Under the pieces are notes generated by a model, which made no database searches, was not told where the DNA came from, and saw only the letters and a program-made list of their open reading frames with translations. Source: Hyphomicrobiaceae bacterium (lineage in GTDB: Bacteria > Pseudomonadota > Alphaproteobacteria > Rhizobiales > Hyphomicrobiaceae). From it: a stretch of 37,936 bases of DNA. Every line of letters begins with the position of its first letter. The first letter of the stretch is position 1. The position numbers were made by a program, and so were the translations under genes. This document shows, piece after piece, positions 26,823 through 34,358 of this stretch. The DNA lies in contig JANXWC010000203.1 in the NCBI GenBank assembly GCA_025351355.1, positions 1 to 37,936 of the forward strand, given 5' to 3'.

Positions 26823-27913
26823 GCGGCATTGCCGACACCCTGCTGTCCGGCGATCTGCCACGCAGCCGCATACTCACCGCCTTGCTCGGCGTCATCGTCG
26901 GTGTGCTCGCACTTGCGCCGCTGCTCTTCGACGGCGCCCAGGCCATCAATACCGCCGCTAAAATCTGTGTTTTCATCGTGCTGGCCGCCAGCTACGACCT
27001 GCTGCTCGGCTACACCGGCATCGTCTCGTTCGCCCACACCATGTTCTTCGGGCTTGGCGCCTACGGTGTCGGCCTCGCGCTGTATGGATGGGGCGCAACC
27101 TGGACTTCGGTCGCGGCCGGCTTGGCGCTCGCAATCGTTGCCGGCCTTGCCCTTGCGCTCGTCATCGGTCTCGTCTCGCTGCGTGTCAAAGCCATCTTCT
27201 ACGCCATGATCACGCTGGCAGTGGCTTCGGCCTTCGCTATCCTCGCCGGCCAACTGTCCGATTTCACTGGCGGCGAGGATGGCCGTTCATTCCGCGTACC
27301 GGAATTGCTGCGGCCGGCCACGCTGCTGTTCCGTCTGCCGCTTCTCAACATCGACATCACCGGCCGCACCGCCGCCTACTATCTCGTAGCCGGCTCCGCG
27401 GCGGGCCTGTTTCTGTCGGCCCTACGCGTCGTCAACTCGCCGTTCGGACGTGTCTTGCAGGCCATCCGCGAAAACGAATTTCGCGCCGAGGCGATTGGCT
27501 TCGACGTCGTCACCTATCGCACGCTCGGCAATTGCCTGGCCGCCGTGATGGCCGTTTTCGCCGGCGCACTTTATGCGTTGTGGCTGCGCTATGTCGGTCC
27601 GGATACCACCCTGTCGTTCGGCATCATGCTCGATATTCTGCTGATGGTGGTCATCGGCGGTATGGGCACGCTCTATGGCGCCATCATCGGCGCGACGCTT
27701 TTCATTCTCGCCCAGAGCTACCTGCAGAAATTGATGGGCGCCGCCGCCAAGTCGACGCAAGGCATCCCTGTGCTGCCGGACCTGCTGCACCCCGATCGCT
27801 GGCTGCTATGGCTCGGTGTGCTGTTCGTGCTCAGCGTTTACTTCTTCCCCGCCGGCATCGTCGGCACGCTCCGGTCGCGAGCGGTTACGCAGGAGCAACT
27901 TCCAAAAACTTGA
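26819..27913 (+). CDS. livM: LivM-type ABC transporter permease
   Basis: The 364-aa permease pairs with LivH. AASYDLLLGYTGIVSFAHTMFFGLGAY, SLRVKAIFYAMITLA, the loop AIRENEFRAEAIGFDV and VVIGGMGTLYGAIIGA are LivM hallmarks. ATG at 26819 overlaps the livH stop (ATGA). The open frame actually extends much further upstream through livH, but those residues are His/Arg/Pro-rich shadow sequence, so the true start is the coupled ATG. It is the last gene of the transporter cluster. Confidence 0.94.
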   Translation: MSGIADTLLSGDLPRSRILTALLGVIVGVLALAPLLFDGAQAINTAAKICVFIVLAASYDLLLGYTGIVSFAHTMFFGLGAYGVGLALYGWGATWTSVAAGLALAIVAGLALALVIGLVSLRVKAIFYAMITLAVASAFAILAGQLSDFTGGEDGRSFRVPELLRPATLLFRLPLLNIDITGRTAAYYLVAGSAAGLFLSALRVVNSPFGRVLQAIRENEFRAEAIGFDVVTYRTLGNCLAAVMAVFAGALYALWLRYVGPDTTLSFGIMLDILLMVVIGGMGTLYGAIIGATLFILAQSYLQKLMGAAAKSTQGIPVLPDLLHPDRWLLWLGVLFVLSVYFFPAGIVGTLRSRAVTQEQLPKT

Positions 27914-27960
27914 CGACTGCCGATCCTGCGGCAGGTCTGGATGACGAGCCGTCATCAAAG

Positions 27961-27980
27961 TGCTAACAAAAATAATAGCA
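27961..27980. promoter_or_regulatory. Inverted repeat, candidate operator of the FitA-like antitoxin
   Basis: TGCTA (27961-27965) and TAGCA (27976-27980) form an inverted repeat 22 bases before the antitoxin ATG, in an AT-rich patch. The same half-site core (TGCTA/TAGCA) is found in the operator bound by the FitA/FitB complex of Neisseria, though with a longer spacer there. Autoregulation by the ribbon-helix-helix protein is inferred. Confidence 0.5.
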
Positions 27981-28001
27981 TAGCGGTCAATGGACGCGTT
28001 A

Positions 28002-28229
28002 ATGGGCCAGCTTTTCATCAGGAACGTCGACGACGACATCATTGAAGCCTACAAATCGCGCGCTCGTGCCGCCGGACTCTCGTTCGAGCAGTACATGCGC
28101 GATTTCCTTCGGCAGCATTTGCCGACGCCGAGCGCCGAACGGTTGCAGTTCACGCGCGGCATCCGCGATTCAACGGAAAATCCAGTAGAGCCGTTGACCA
28201 AAGAGGAATTGCGCGAGGGAATTGAATGA
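28002..28229 (+). CDS. FitA-like ribbon-helix-helix antitoxin
   Basis: The protein of about 75 aa has the FitA/VapB pattern: an N-terminal beta strand GQLFIRNVDDDIIEAYKSRA, then two helices (AAGLSFEQYMRDFLRQHL) and an acidic C-terminal tail (PLTKEELREGIE) of the type that wraps the toxin. ATG at 28002 is preferred to ATG at 27990 because family members begin just before the strand. The antitoxin would bind and silence a PIN-domain RNase and repress its own promoter. Its partner gene, starting at the ATGA overlap, is broken, so this is an orphan antitoxin. Confidence 0.85.
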   Translation: MGQLFIRNVDDDIIEAYKSRARAAGLSFEQYMRDFLRQHLPTPSAERLQFTRGIRDSTENPVEPLTKEELREGIE

Positions 28230-28405
28230 TGGATGCAGTCGTTGTGGACAGCAGCGTCGCAATGAAATGGTTTCTTAAGGAGCGCGCGGCCGACCTAGCC
28301 CAGGCAGATCGATCGAGGAGATCGCGCGTAAACAGGAGCGTAGTTGGATCGGCATTATCGCACGCCTTGAGAAACTGGGATATTTTTCACGCACCTTTCG
28401 CTTGA
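28226..28405 (+). pseudogene. Truncated VapC/FitB-like PIN-domain toxin
   Basis: The frame overlaps the antitoxin stop by four bases (ATGA), the normal arrangement for such pairs. Residues MDAVVVDSSVAMKWFLKE match the first strand and helix of a PIN domain, including the first catalytic Asp. After about residue 25 the similarity ends and the frame continues as unrelated sequence to a stop at residue 60, whereas a PIN toxin has about 130 residues and needs three or four acidic residues. Toxin activity is therefore very unlikely. The break point, near 28300-28308, abuts the fragment at 28309-28470. Confidence 0.75.
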
Positions 28406-28470
28406 CCGATCTGGAAAAGAACGGCGGGCAGTTGAGCGTATCGAGTTCAGGCTTGATGGAGCGGCTCTGA
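28309..28470 (+). pseudogene. C-terminal fragment of a helix-turn-helix-like protein
   Basis: In a different frame from the toxin, 53 codons without a start codon read SIEEIARKQERSWIGIIARL then EKLGYF and continue to TGA. The pattern SIEEIA...R..G.I..RL.KLG is that of the small DNA-binding tail found at the C terminus of various larger proteins. A stop codon lies just upstream at 28276 in this frame and no ATG follows it, so this is a remnant. Together with the cut toxin it marks a deletion junction. The parent protein cannot be named. Confidence 0.55.
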
Positions 28471-28576
28471 AGTCGCCATAGCAACGAGCCATGTTGCGCG
28501 TGTGGTTGTCGGTCAGATTGCCTTCGTGCATGAAGCAGTCGCACTCAATCACTATACCGCCCCCCAGGACCAACCC

Positions 28577-29728
28577 ATGCATTTCACCCTCACCGAAGAA
28601 CAATCCGCCATCCAGCAAACGGCGCTGGCCTTCGCGCGCGAGCAGTTGGCCCCCCACGCATTGGAGTGGGACGAGACGGCGCATTTCCCCGTCGACGTCA
28701 TCAGGCAATCGGCCGTCCTCGGGATGGCCGCCATCTATGTACCCGCTGAAATCGGCGGCTCCGGCCTGTCGCGGCTCGACGGGGCCCTCATCATGGAAGC
28801 GCTCGCCTACGGCTGTCCGTCCATCGCCGCGTATATTTCGATCCACAACATGGTGGCCTGGATGGCCGGCAAGTACGGCACGCCCGAACAGGTCTCGGCG
28901 TGGATGCCGCAGCTCACCTCCATGCAGTGGCTGGCTTCGTATTGTCTCACCGAACCCGGCGCCGGTTCCGACGCCGCAGCCCTCGCCGCGACTGCCAAAA
29001 AGGACGGCGCCGACTACATCCTCAACGGCACCAAACAGTTTATCTCGGGCGCCGGCGCCACCGACTTCTATTTCATCTTTGCCCGCACCGGCGGCGCCGG
29101 CGCCGATGGCGTTTCTGCTTTCGCCGTGATGAAAGATACGCCCGGCCTCAGCTTCGGCCCCATCGAGCGCAAGATGGGCTGGAACGCGCAACCCACGCGG
29201 CAAGTCATCATGGACAACGTGCGCGTGCCGGCCAGCGCCCTCGTCGGCGGCGCCGAAGGCCGCGGCTTCCGCTTTGCCATGAGCGGTCTCGACGGCGGCC
29301 GCATCAATATCGGCGCCTGCAGCCTCGGTCCCGCCGCCTTTGCCATCGACAAGGCGCGCGCCTACATGTTCGAGCGCAAGGCTTTCGGCAAGCATCTGGC
29401 CGACTTCCAGGTGCTGCAATTCAAGCTCGCCGACATGGCGACGAATCTTGAAGCCGCCCGACTGATGATCTACCGCGCCGCCGACGCGCTGGATCGCGCC
29501 GATCCCAACGCATCGATGTATTCCGCCATGGGCAAGCGTTTCGCCACCGATCTCGGATTCGAGATCGTCAACGAAGCCCTGCAGATCCATGGCGGTTATG
29601 GCTATCTTAAGGACTACGGCATGGAGAAGCTGGTGCGCGACTTGCGCGTCCACCAGATCCTCGAAGGCACCAACGAAATCATGCGCGTCGTCATCAGCCG
29701 CAAGCTGCTGTCCGGCAACCGCGGCTGA
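28577..29728 (+). CDS. Acyl-CoA dehydrogenase, isobutyryl-CoA dehydrogenase-like
   Basis: The 383-aa flavoprotein oxidises acyl-CoA to 2-enoyl-CoA and passes electrons to ETF. AEIGGSGLSRLDGALIMEAL, SYCLTEPGAGSDAAAL and NGTKQFISGAGATDFYF are FAD/substrate motifs, IHGGYGYLKDYGMEKLVRD is the C-terminal signature and Glu363 in LEGTNEI is the catalytic base. The GAGATD and short-branched-acyl sequence style resembles isobutyryl-CoA dehydrogenase of valine breakdown. ATG at 28577 follows AGGA; the open frame back to 28502 is not needed. The branched-chain transporter 0.7 kb upstream fits a valine role, though no other pathway genes are adjacent. Confidence 0.9.
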   Translation: MHFTLTEEQSAIQQTALAFAREQLAPHALEWDETAHFPVDVIRQSAVLGMAAIYVPAEIGGSGLSRLDGALIMEALAYGCPSIAAYISIHNMVAWMAGKYGTPEQVSAWMPQLTSMQWLASYCLTEPGAGSDAAALAATAKKDGADYILNGTKQFISGAGATDFYFIFARTGGAGADGVSAFAVMKDTPGLSFGPIERKMGWNAQPTRQVIMDNVRVPASALVGGAEGRGFRFAMSGLDGGRINIGACSLGPAAFAIDKARAYMFERKAFGKHLADFQVLQFKLADMATNLEAARLMIYRAADALDRADPNASMYSAMGKRFATDLGFEIVNEALQIHGGYGYLKDYGMEKLVRDLRVHQILEGTNEIMRVVISRKLLSGNRG

Positions 29729-29786
29729 CTTTTTTGAACTCTAATCTCCTCCAACCAGTCTCCGGCCAGACACATCGGCAGTCACG

Positions 29787-30536
29787 TCACTGCATATGCT
29801 GCCCACCGTTGATGGCGATGTTGGCGCCTGTCAGGAACGCGGCCTCATCCGACGCGAGATAGGCGACAAGACCTGCCACCTCGTCCGGCTTGCCGAGCCG
29901 GCCCATCGGAATTTGCGGGATGATCTTGCTGTCGAGCACGGTCTTGTCGATCGCCATCACCATCTTCGTGCCGATGTAACCTGGCGAGATCGTGTTGACC
30001 GTGACGCCGCGACGCGCGACTTCCAAGGCCAGCGCCTTGGTGAAGCCATGCATGCCGGCCTTGGCGGCCGAATAGTTGGTCTGCCCGAACGCGCCCTTTT
30101 GCCCGTTGACCGACGAGATATTGATCACCCGCCCCCAACCGCGCTCCACCATCCCGTCCATGACGGGCTTGGTCATGTTGAACGTACTGTCGAGGTTGGT
30201 GTGCATCACGGCGTCCCAGTCGACCTTGGTCATTTTCTTGAATGTGGTGTCGCGCGTGATGCCGGCGTTGTTCACCAACACGTCGACCGGGCCGAGATCA
30301 CCCTCCATCTTTCTTACCAGCGCCGTGCACGCTTCGAAATTGGTCACATCCACCGGATAGGCGTGGAACTCGAACCCTTCCGACTTCATCTGCTTCAGCC
30401 AGTCGGCCGAGGTCTTGTTCGATGGCGAGTAGGTGGTGACTACGATGTTGCCCATGGCTGCCATCTTTTTGCAAATGGCTTCACCTAAACCGCCCATGCC
30501 GCCTGTGACGAGTACGATGCGTTTTTTTCCGAGCAT
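29787..30536 (-). CDS. phaB: Acetoacetyl-CoA reductase (PHB pathway)
   Basis: The 249-aa short-chain dehydrogenase reduces acetoacetyl-CoA to (R)-3-hydroxybutyryl-CoA with NADPH for polyhydroxybutyrate synthesis. The cofactor motif is TGGMGGLG (11-18); NNAG is at 89-92 and the catalytic residues are Ser142, Tyr155 and Lys159. PhaB-like features include the NISSVNGQKGAFGQTNYSAAKAG core and the end AINGGQHMQ. The start is fixed by GGAGGAAG just upstream. No phaA or phaC is present nearby, so the gene is separated from the usual cluster. Confidence 0.93.
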   Translation of the reverse strand: MLGKKRIVLVTGGMGGLGEAICKKMAAMGNIVVTTYSPSNKTSADWLKQMKSEGFEFHAYPVDVTNFEACTALVRKMEGDLGPVDVLVNNAGITRDTTFKKMTKVDWDAVMHTNLDSTFNMTKPVMDGMVERGWGRVINISSVNGQKGAFGQTNYSAAKAGMHGFTKALALEVARRGVTVNTISPGYIGTKMVMAIDKTVLDSKIIPQIPMGRLGKPDEVAGLVAYLASDEAAFLTGANIAINGGQHMQ

Positions 30537-30900
30537 TGGGCTTCCTCCAAAAATGTAACTGGCGTCTTCGACTGCCGCACATGGCATAGTCACTTACGTC
30601 GCGCAGCCGCGCCGTTAAGGCAAGACCAAATGCCGTGCAAAATGTACTTCGGCCAAAGAATGCTTTGGCAGTCACCGGAACTGACAGCGCTCTTGGAGTT
30701 AGCTGCACTGCACAAAAAAATGCAGACAATCCTCCAACCAAACTTCGAGTTTCCATCTATTTGTCGGCATTTCTTTTCCCTGGCGCGCCATTAGTTTCTT
30801 GAACGCGGCGCAGCATTTCTTCAACGGCATGCACGCAGCCCGCTGTTGGAAACTTTATCGATTGATCACGACAACATCAAAGGCGCCGCAACCCCGCCCG
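30537..30900. other. Intergenic region upstream of phaB
   Basis: This 364-base spacer precedes phaB and follows the glutathione transferase gene on the minus strand. Around 30702-30725 it has TGCA-rich sequence, including CTGCACTGCAC followed by A7 and TGCAG. CTGC-N3-GCA(C) is one base away from the CTGC-N3-4-GCAG site described for PhaR of Paracoccus. No open frame in it has family features. Confidence 0.35.
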
Positions 30901-31524
30901 TCACGGCGTGCCATTGCGCCCGTGCGTGCGAAACGCCCGACGCTCTGCCAGTCGGTCATAATATCCCGCCACCGCCGGCAGCTCCGGCTTGTCGAATTTC
31001 AGTGCAAACCAACGGTTGACCACCATTCCCGCTGGAATGTCAGCGATCGTGAACGCCGCTCCCATAAGGAACGGCCCTTCGTTCGTCAGTTGCTGATCGA
31101 GCCGTTTCATATGCTTGGCCCAGTCCGCGACGCCGTCGGCCGGTGCCACCGCCGTGGTCGGGTCTTTGGCGTTGACGATCATGGCGTGGAAAACCGGTCG
31201 CGCTGCGGCGTAAAGATCGGTGGACGCCCAATCCATCCAAGACTCCGTCTGCGCCCGCGCCTTGAGATCGGCCGGGTAAAGATCGTGTCGGCTATGCTTG
31301 TTGGCAAGATATCGCACGATCGTTTGCGATTCCCGCAGCACGAAGCCGCCGTCGTCGATAATCGGCACTACGCCGAAAATGCTCAGCCGCATGAAGTCAG
31401 GTTCGCTCGTCGGACGATAGCCGCGCCCCCAGTCCTGGCGGTCGAATGGTTCTCCGACTTCGTCGAGCATCCACAATACTTTACGCACATTGATCGAGTT
31501 GGCACGGCCATACACCGTCAGCAT
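30901..31524 (-). CDS. Glutathione S-transferase family protein
   Basis: The 207-aa protein has a thioredoxin-fold N-terminal domain (MLTVYGRANSINVRKVLWML, with Ser10 at the usual activating position, cis-Pro54 in VVPIID and the GSH-binding ESQTIVRYL) and an all-helical C-terminal domain with FTIADIPAG, the conserved folding motif. It probably conjugates or reduces substrates with glutathione in the cytoplasm; the specific substrate cannot be inferred. The start has GGAAAA upstream. It shares a divergent spacer with the pilin gene. Confidence 0.92.
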   Translation of the reverse strand: MLTVYGRANSINVRKVLWMLDEVGEPFDRQDWGRGYRPTSEPDFMRLSIFGVVPIIDDGGFVLRESQTIVRYLANKHSRHDLYPADLKARAQTESWMDWASTDLYAAARPVFHAMIVNAKDPTTAVAPADGVADWAKHMKRLDQQLTNEGPFLMGAAFTIADIPAGMVVNRWFALKFDKPELPAVAGYYDRLAERRAFRTHGRNGTP

Positions 31525-31705
31525 GAGAGTTTTCCAATGATTATCTGTTGAACCGTCAAGCCATCATTTACGGTCTATTAGCCGTCGCGACGGCGTTCGC
31601 GGTCCAGCCTTAGAACTTATCGTGCCGTTAACAAAGTCACTATCTTTTTCAACTATAACAAAACTCATACAAGCGAAAGCAATCGCTGCAGCGGGAGGCT
31701 AACTA
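31525..31705 (+). promoter_or_regulatory. Divergent spacer, GST / Flp pilin, with palindrome and AT-rich promoter-like patch
   Basis: A perfect 14-base palindrome GCCGTCGCGACGGC lies at 31581-31594. From about 31625 to 31680 the sequence is markedly AT-rich for this genome and contains TATAAC at 31654-31659, a plausible -10 for the pilin gene; a matching -35 is not clear (TTAACA at 31628 is spaced 20 bases). GGAGG at 31693-31697 is the pilin ribosome-binding site. Confidence 0.35.
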
Positions 31706-31876
31706 GTGTGCAATTTCTTCAAGCGCTTCGTTGCCGATGAGGCGGGCGCCACCGCCATTGAATACGGTCTCATCGCTTCGTTGATCGCCATCGGCATTAT
31801 CTCGTCTGTCTCGAAAATAGGGACCAATGTCTCCGCGACGTTCGGCAAGGTTTCCAACAACATGACGTCGAAATAG
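31706..31876 (+). CDS. Flp/Fap family type IVb pilin subunit
   Basis: The 56-aa pilin starts with GTG 8 bases after GGAGG. The short leader MCNFFKRFVADEAG is followed by ATAIEYGLIASLIAIGII, which matches the Flp pre-pilin signature: cleavage after Gly with the Glu-Tyr pair at mature positions 5-6 and a hydrophobic helix. A TadV-type peptidase would process it, and a Tad secretion machine would assemble it into adhesive pili. None of those genes is in the window, so it is an isolated pilin gene. It ends at TAG with a short hydrophilic tail (GKVSNNMTSK). Confidence 0.9.
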   Translation: MCNFFKRFVADEAGATAIEYGLIASLIAIGIISSVSKIGTNVSATFGKVSNNMTSK

Positions 31877-31895
31877 GGCGCGCTCTAACGGCCAC

Positions 31896-31928
31896 AAAAA
31901 AAGGCGCAGCGACCCTGCGCGCTGCGCC
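31896..31928 (-). terminator. Intrinsic terminator for the DUF1244 transcript
   Basis: GGCGCAGCG and CGCTGCGCC form a perfect 9-base-pair stem (31903-31928) with an 8-base loop. On the minus strand it is followed by seven T residues (31896-31902), so it terminates the DUF1244 operon arriving from the right. The hairpin may also end the pilin transcript from the left, without a T-run. Confidence 0.85.
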
Positions 31929-32057
31929 CCAAGTGTCACGCCGGGGAAGTAGTTGCAGGGTGGTTAAAACTATGCGGCGCGCACTGAGAATTATCTGAAC
32001 AATCGCTTAATCCGGCATTCAGTCGTCGACGCCAATGCCACCACAATTCCTGACCGC

Positions 32058-32366
32058 TCAATGCTTGTGCGGCGGCGTCCCGTCAAACCTGGCTTGTTGC
32101 GCAGCCGTCGCTTCCTTCTGGTACTTCTGCCGCCACTCGTCGTAAGGCATGCCGTAAACTTCGGTCCGCGCCTCGTCTTTGCTGACGCTGAGGCCCTTCT
32201 CAGCCGCCGCTTCCTGCATCCAGTTGCTCAGGCAGTTGCGGCAGAACCCGGCCAGGTTCATCAGGTCGATGTTCTGTACGTCGGTCCGCTCGCGCAGATG
32301 TCCGACTAACCGACGATACACGGCCGCTTCCAGTTCGATTTGCGTCTTCGGATCGGGCTTCGCCAT
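32058..32366 (-). CDS. DUF1244 family protein
   Basis: The 102-aa protein has the DUF1244 pattern: YRRLVGHLRERTDVQNIDLM, then the cysteine pair in GFCRNCLSNWM, and a C-terminal YGMPYDEWRQKYQ. The family is small, soluble and of unknown function; the conserved cysteines suggest a structural or metal role. ATG at 32366 is preferred to ATG at 32378 because GGAG lies 8 bases upstream. The upstream N-formylglutamate amidohydrolase frame overlaps it by 167 bases in another frame. A strong terminator follows at 31896-31928. Confidence 0.85.
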   Translation of the reverse strand: MAKPDPKTQIELEAAVYRRLVGHLRERTDVQNIDLMNLAGFCRNCLSNWMQEAAAEKGLSVSKDEARTEVYGMPYDEWRQKYQKEATAAQQARFDGTPPHKH

Positions 32367-33168
32367 ATGAGGCTCCATTTGGTAACGCTGACTTCTGATA
32401 GGGCTGCCGTGCCGTCGGGATTATGCGCTCGAGGATGTCGGCAGTAACGTCAGCCCAATGGTCTTGCCCCCTGCGGTCGGCGACCAGATCCTGTCGGTAT
32501 TCGATCACCACGCTCGCCAACCCATAAGGGCGTGCATGCTGCCACAAAGTATCGCCTTCCAAGCCCCCATGATAGGGCTCATTGTCGCCCACGGTAAGGT
32601 GCCTGTTGGTGCGGAAAGCCTCAAGCAGTGCGCCGGCCAGTCTGCTGTCTTCGTTCCACAAAATCGACACCTGCCAGGGTCGCTGCACCCCCTTCCAGGC
32701 GTGTGTCATCGAGTGGACCGAAAAGATGACCGGGGGCGGTCCCGCGTCGCGACAGGCGGCGATCACCCGCCCCGCAGCGTCGTGATAAGGTCGCCAGTAC
32801 CGCGCTATCCGCGCATCTCGCTGCTCCGGCGAAAGACACTGATTTCCCGGCACCACGGCCCCGTCTGACAGTCGCATGATCAGTGTCGGATCGTCGGCAC
32901 CGCGGTTGATGTCGATCAGCAGCCGCGAAAACCGCGACAGCACAGCCGGGGCACCGAGCCGTTTCGCCAACCGCTCGGTAATAGCCTCCGCCCCGATGTC
33001 GTAGGCGATGTGGCGCCGCAACTCGTGTTCCTGCAAGCCCAGCGTGCCGAGTTCCGCTGGCAACGCGTTGCAGGCGTGATCGCACAGCAGCACGATCCCT
33101 GCGTCGGCACGCCCTTCCACGACGCGGAAGCTTTCCGCCGTTTCTGCAGTAACCACAGCACTAATCAT
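32200..33168 (-). CDS. N-formylglutamate amidohydrolase family protein, with run-on C terminus
   Basis: The 322-aa frame carries the family pattern: LLCDHACNALPAELGTLGL, DIGAEAITERLA, SRFSRLLIDINR, SVHSMTHAW (metal/substrate residues), NEPYHGG and VVIEYRQDLVAD. The enzyme splits N-formylglutamate to glutamate and formate, or acts on similar N-acyl amino acids. Homology ends near WADVTADILERIIP (about residue 257); the remaining 60 or so residues are Arg/Ser-rich and largely encoded by the other frame of DUF1244, suggesting loss of an original stop. ATG at 33168 is preceded by GGGGGAG. Confidence 0.85.
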   Translation of the reverse strand: MISAVVTAETAESFRVVEGRADAGIVLLCDHACNALPAELGTLGLQEHELRRHIAYDIGAEAITERLAKRLGAPAVLSRFSRLLIDINRGADDPTLIMRLSDGAVVPGNQCLSPEQRDARIARYWRPYHDAAGRVIAACRDAGPPPVIFSVHSMTHAWKGVQRPWQVSILWNEDSRLAGALLEAFRTNRHLTVGDNEPYHGGLEGDTLWQHARPYGLASVVIEYRQDLVADRRGQDHWADVTADILERIIPTARQPYQKSALPNGASYGEARSEDANRTGSGRVSSVSRTSARADRRTEHRPDEPGRVLPQLPEQLDAGSGG

Positions 33169-33266
33169 GATCTCGGGCTCCCCCACACGCTTGTACCTTT
33201 AATGAATACTAACCACTCGGCGCTATCGTTACCGCGCACGGCAACATTTTTTTCGGTTTATCCCCA

Positions 33267-34259
33267 ATGCTGCGAACGGTCCGTCTTGCCTTGAGCCTGG
33301 CTTTTGCAGCGCTTGTCGGACAATCCGCTTTGGCGCAGTCACCCGGCACCGCTGAAAACATCGACGACTTCGGAAAGGCCTATCGACAGGCAACGTTCGG
33401 TCCCGCAACCGTCCGTCTGCGCGATATCGCCGCCGTCGATGTCCCCAAAGGCTTTGCCTTCATTCCTGCTCCTGCCGCCAACGTTTTCCTGCATGCGAGA
33501 CGCTTTGCCCTCGACAGCCCGATTTGGGGTGTCGTCGTGCCTGCCAAACAATACGAGGGCTGGTACATCTCCCTTGCGTCATCCGAAACAGGATATGTCG
33601 CCCAAGCCGACCTGTCCGCCCTGGGTCATGAAGACGTCCGCTCCAGCCTCGCCGCAACGCTCCGCCGTGGCAATTCTGCGCGCATGCAGCGCGGCACAAC
33701 CATGCTTGATGTCGGCGCTTTTCTCGAACCGCCGCGTCACGAACCGCAGTTGCACCGATACACCACGGCCTTGCGCATTTTCGAAACCGGTCCGAGTTCT
33801 GGCGACGACGACCTTTTTAAAGTCACTACTCACCTCTTCGGGCGCCACCACGCACTCGACGTGACACTGGTCGGTGCACTGTCGGATTATGATCGTTACC
33901 GCCCGCTCCAGCAGAACTTGGTCGACGGCACCAAATTTATAGAAGGCCACCGGGCAGGCGATTTTGTGGCGGGCAAAGATCCGCGCGCCACCCACGTGCT
34001 CGACCTCGTATTTGGCGGGCGCACGTCTGCCGAACTCGCGGCGGAAGCCGCGGAGGAAGCTGCCGAAATGCAGCGCCGCGCCAATCTGCCGCCGCAGCGG
34101 TCTCTCGCCTCCCAAATGCAGCTCGCGCTGTTCGGTGTGCTGGCGCTCGCTGCGGCATTCGGGGGTGCACTAGCCTTTTTCCGGCGTGGCAACGGCGATC
34201 AACCGCCCCAACACAACCACTTGGTCGAACGCGCCTTGCGTTCGCCGAAGCGCAGCTGA
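33267..34259 (+). CDS. DUF2167 family exported membrane-anchored protein
   Basis: The 330-aa protein has a signal peptide (MLRTVRLALSLAFAALVGQS, cleaved after ALA). The body matches DUF2167: GPATVRLRDIAAVDVPKGFAFIPA near the start, then a GYV segment, FLEPPRHEPQLHRYTTALRIF and HLFGRHHALDVTLVG. The C terminus has an Ala/Glu helix, a membrane helix (about 284-305) and a short basic tail. That predicts a periplasmic domain anchored at its C terminus. The family's function is unknown; it is found mostly in Gram-negative bacteria. It is divergent from the amidohydrolase gene and 99 bases before a deacetylase gene. Confidence 0.8.
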   Translation: MLRTVRLALSLAFAALVGQSALAQSPGTAENIDDFGKAYRQATFGPATVRLRDIAAVDVPKGFAFIPAPAANVFLHARRFALDSPIWGVVVPAKQYEGWYISLASSETGYVAQADLSALGHEDVRSSLAATLRRGNSARMQRGTTMLDVGAFLEPPRHEPQLHRYTTALRIFETGPSSGDDDLFKVTTHLFGRHHALDVTLVGALSDYDRYRPLQQNLVDGTKFIEGHRAGDFVAGKDPRATHVLDLVFGGRTSAELAAEAAEEAAEMQRRANLPPQRSLASQMQLALFGVLALAAAFGGALAFFRRGNGDQPPQHNHLVERALRSPKRS

Positions 34260-34358
34260 TCAACTCGGCACCGCCCCATTCCCGCCATCGCGACCCGGCA
34301 TCAACTGCGACGCCAGGGCGCACGCGGGCGGGCTAGAGGCTGTGTCATAGGCCGGATC

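Noticed and set aside
25320-26861. 513-codon open frame antisense to livF/livH
   Set aside because: Asp/Glu/Gln/Gly-rich shadow of GC-rich coding sequence; the opposite strand encodes clear transporter motifs with coupled starts.
28355-29653. 432-codon antisense frame over the acyl-CoA dehydrogenase gene
   Set aside because: Gly/Ala/Glu/His-rich shadow with no recognisable domain.
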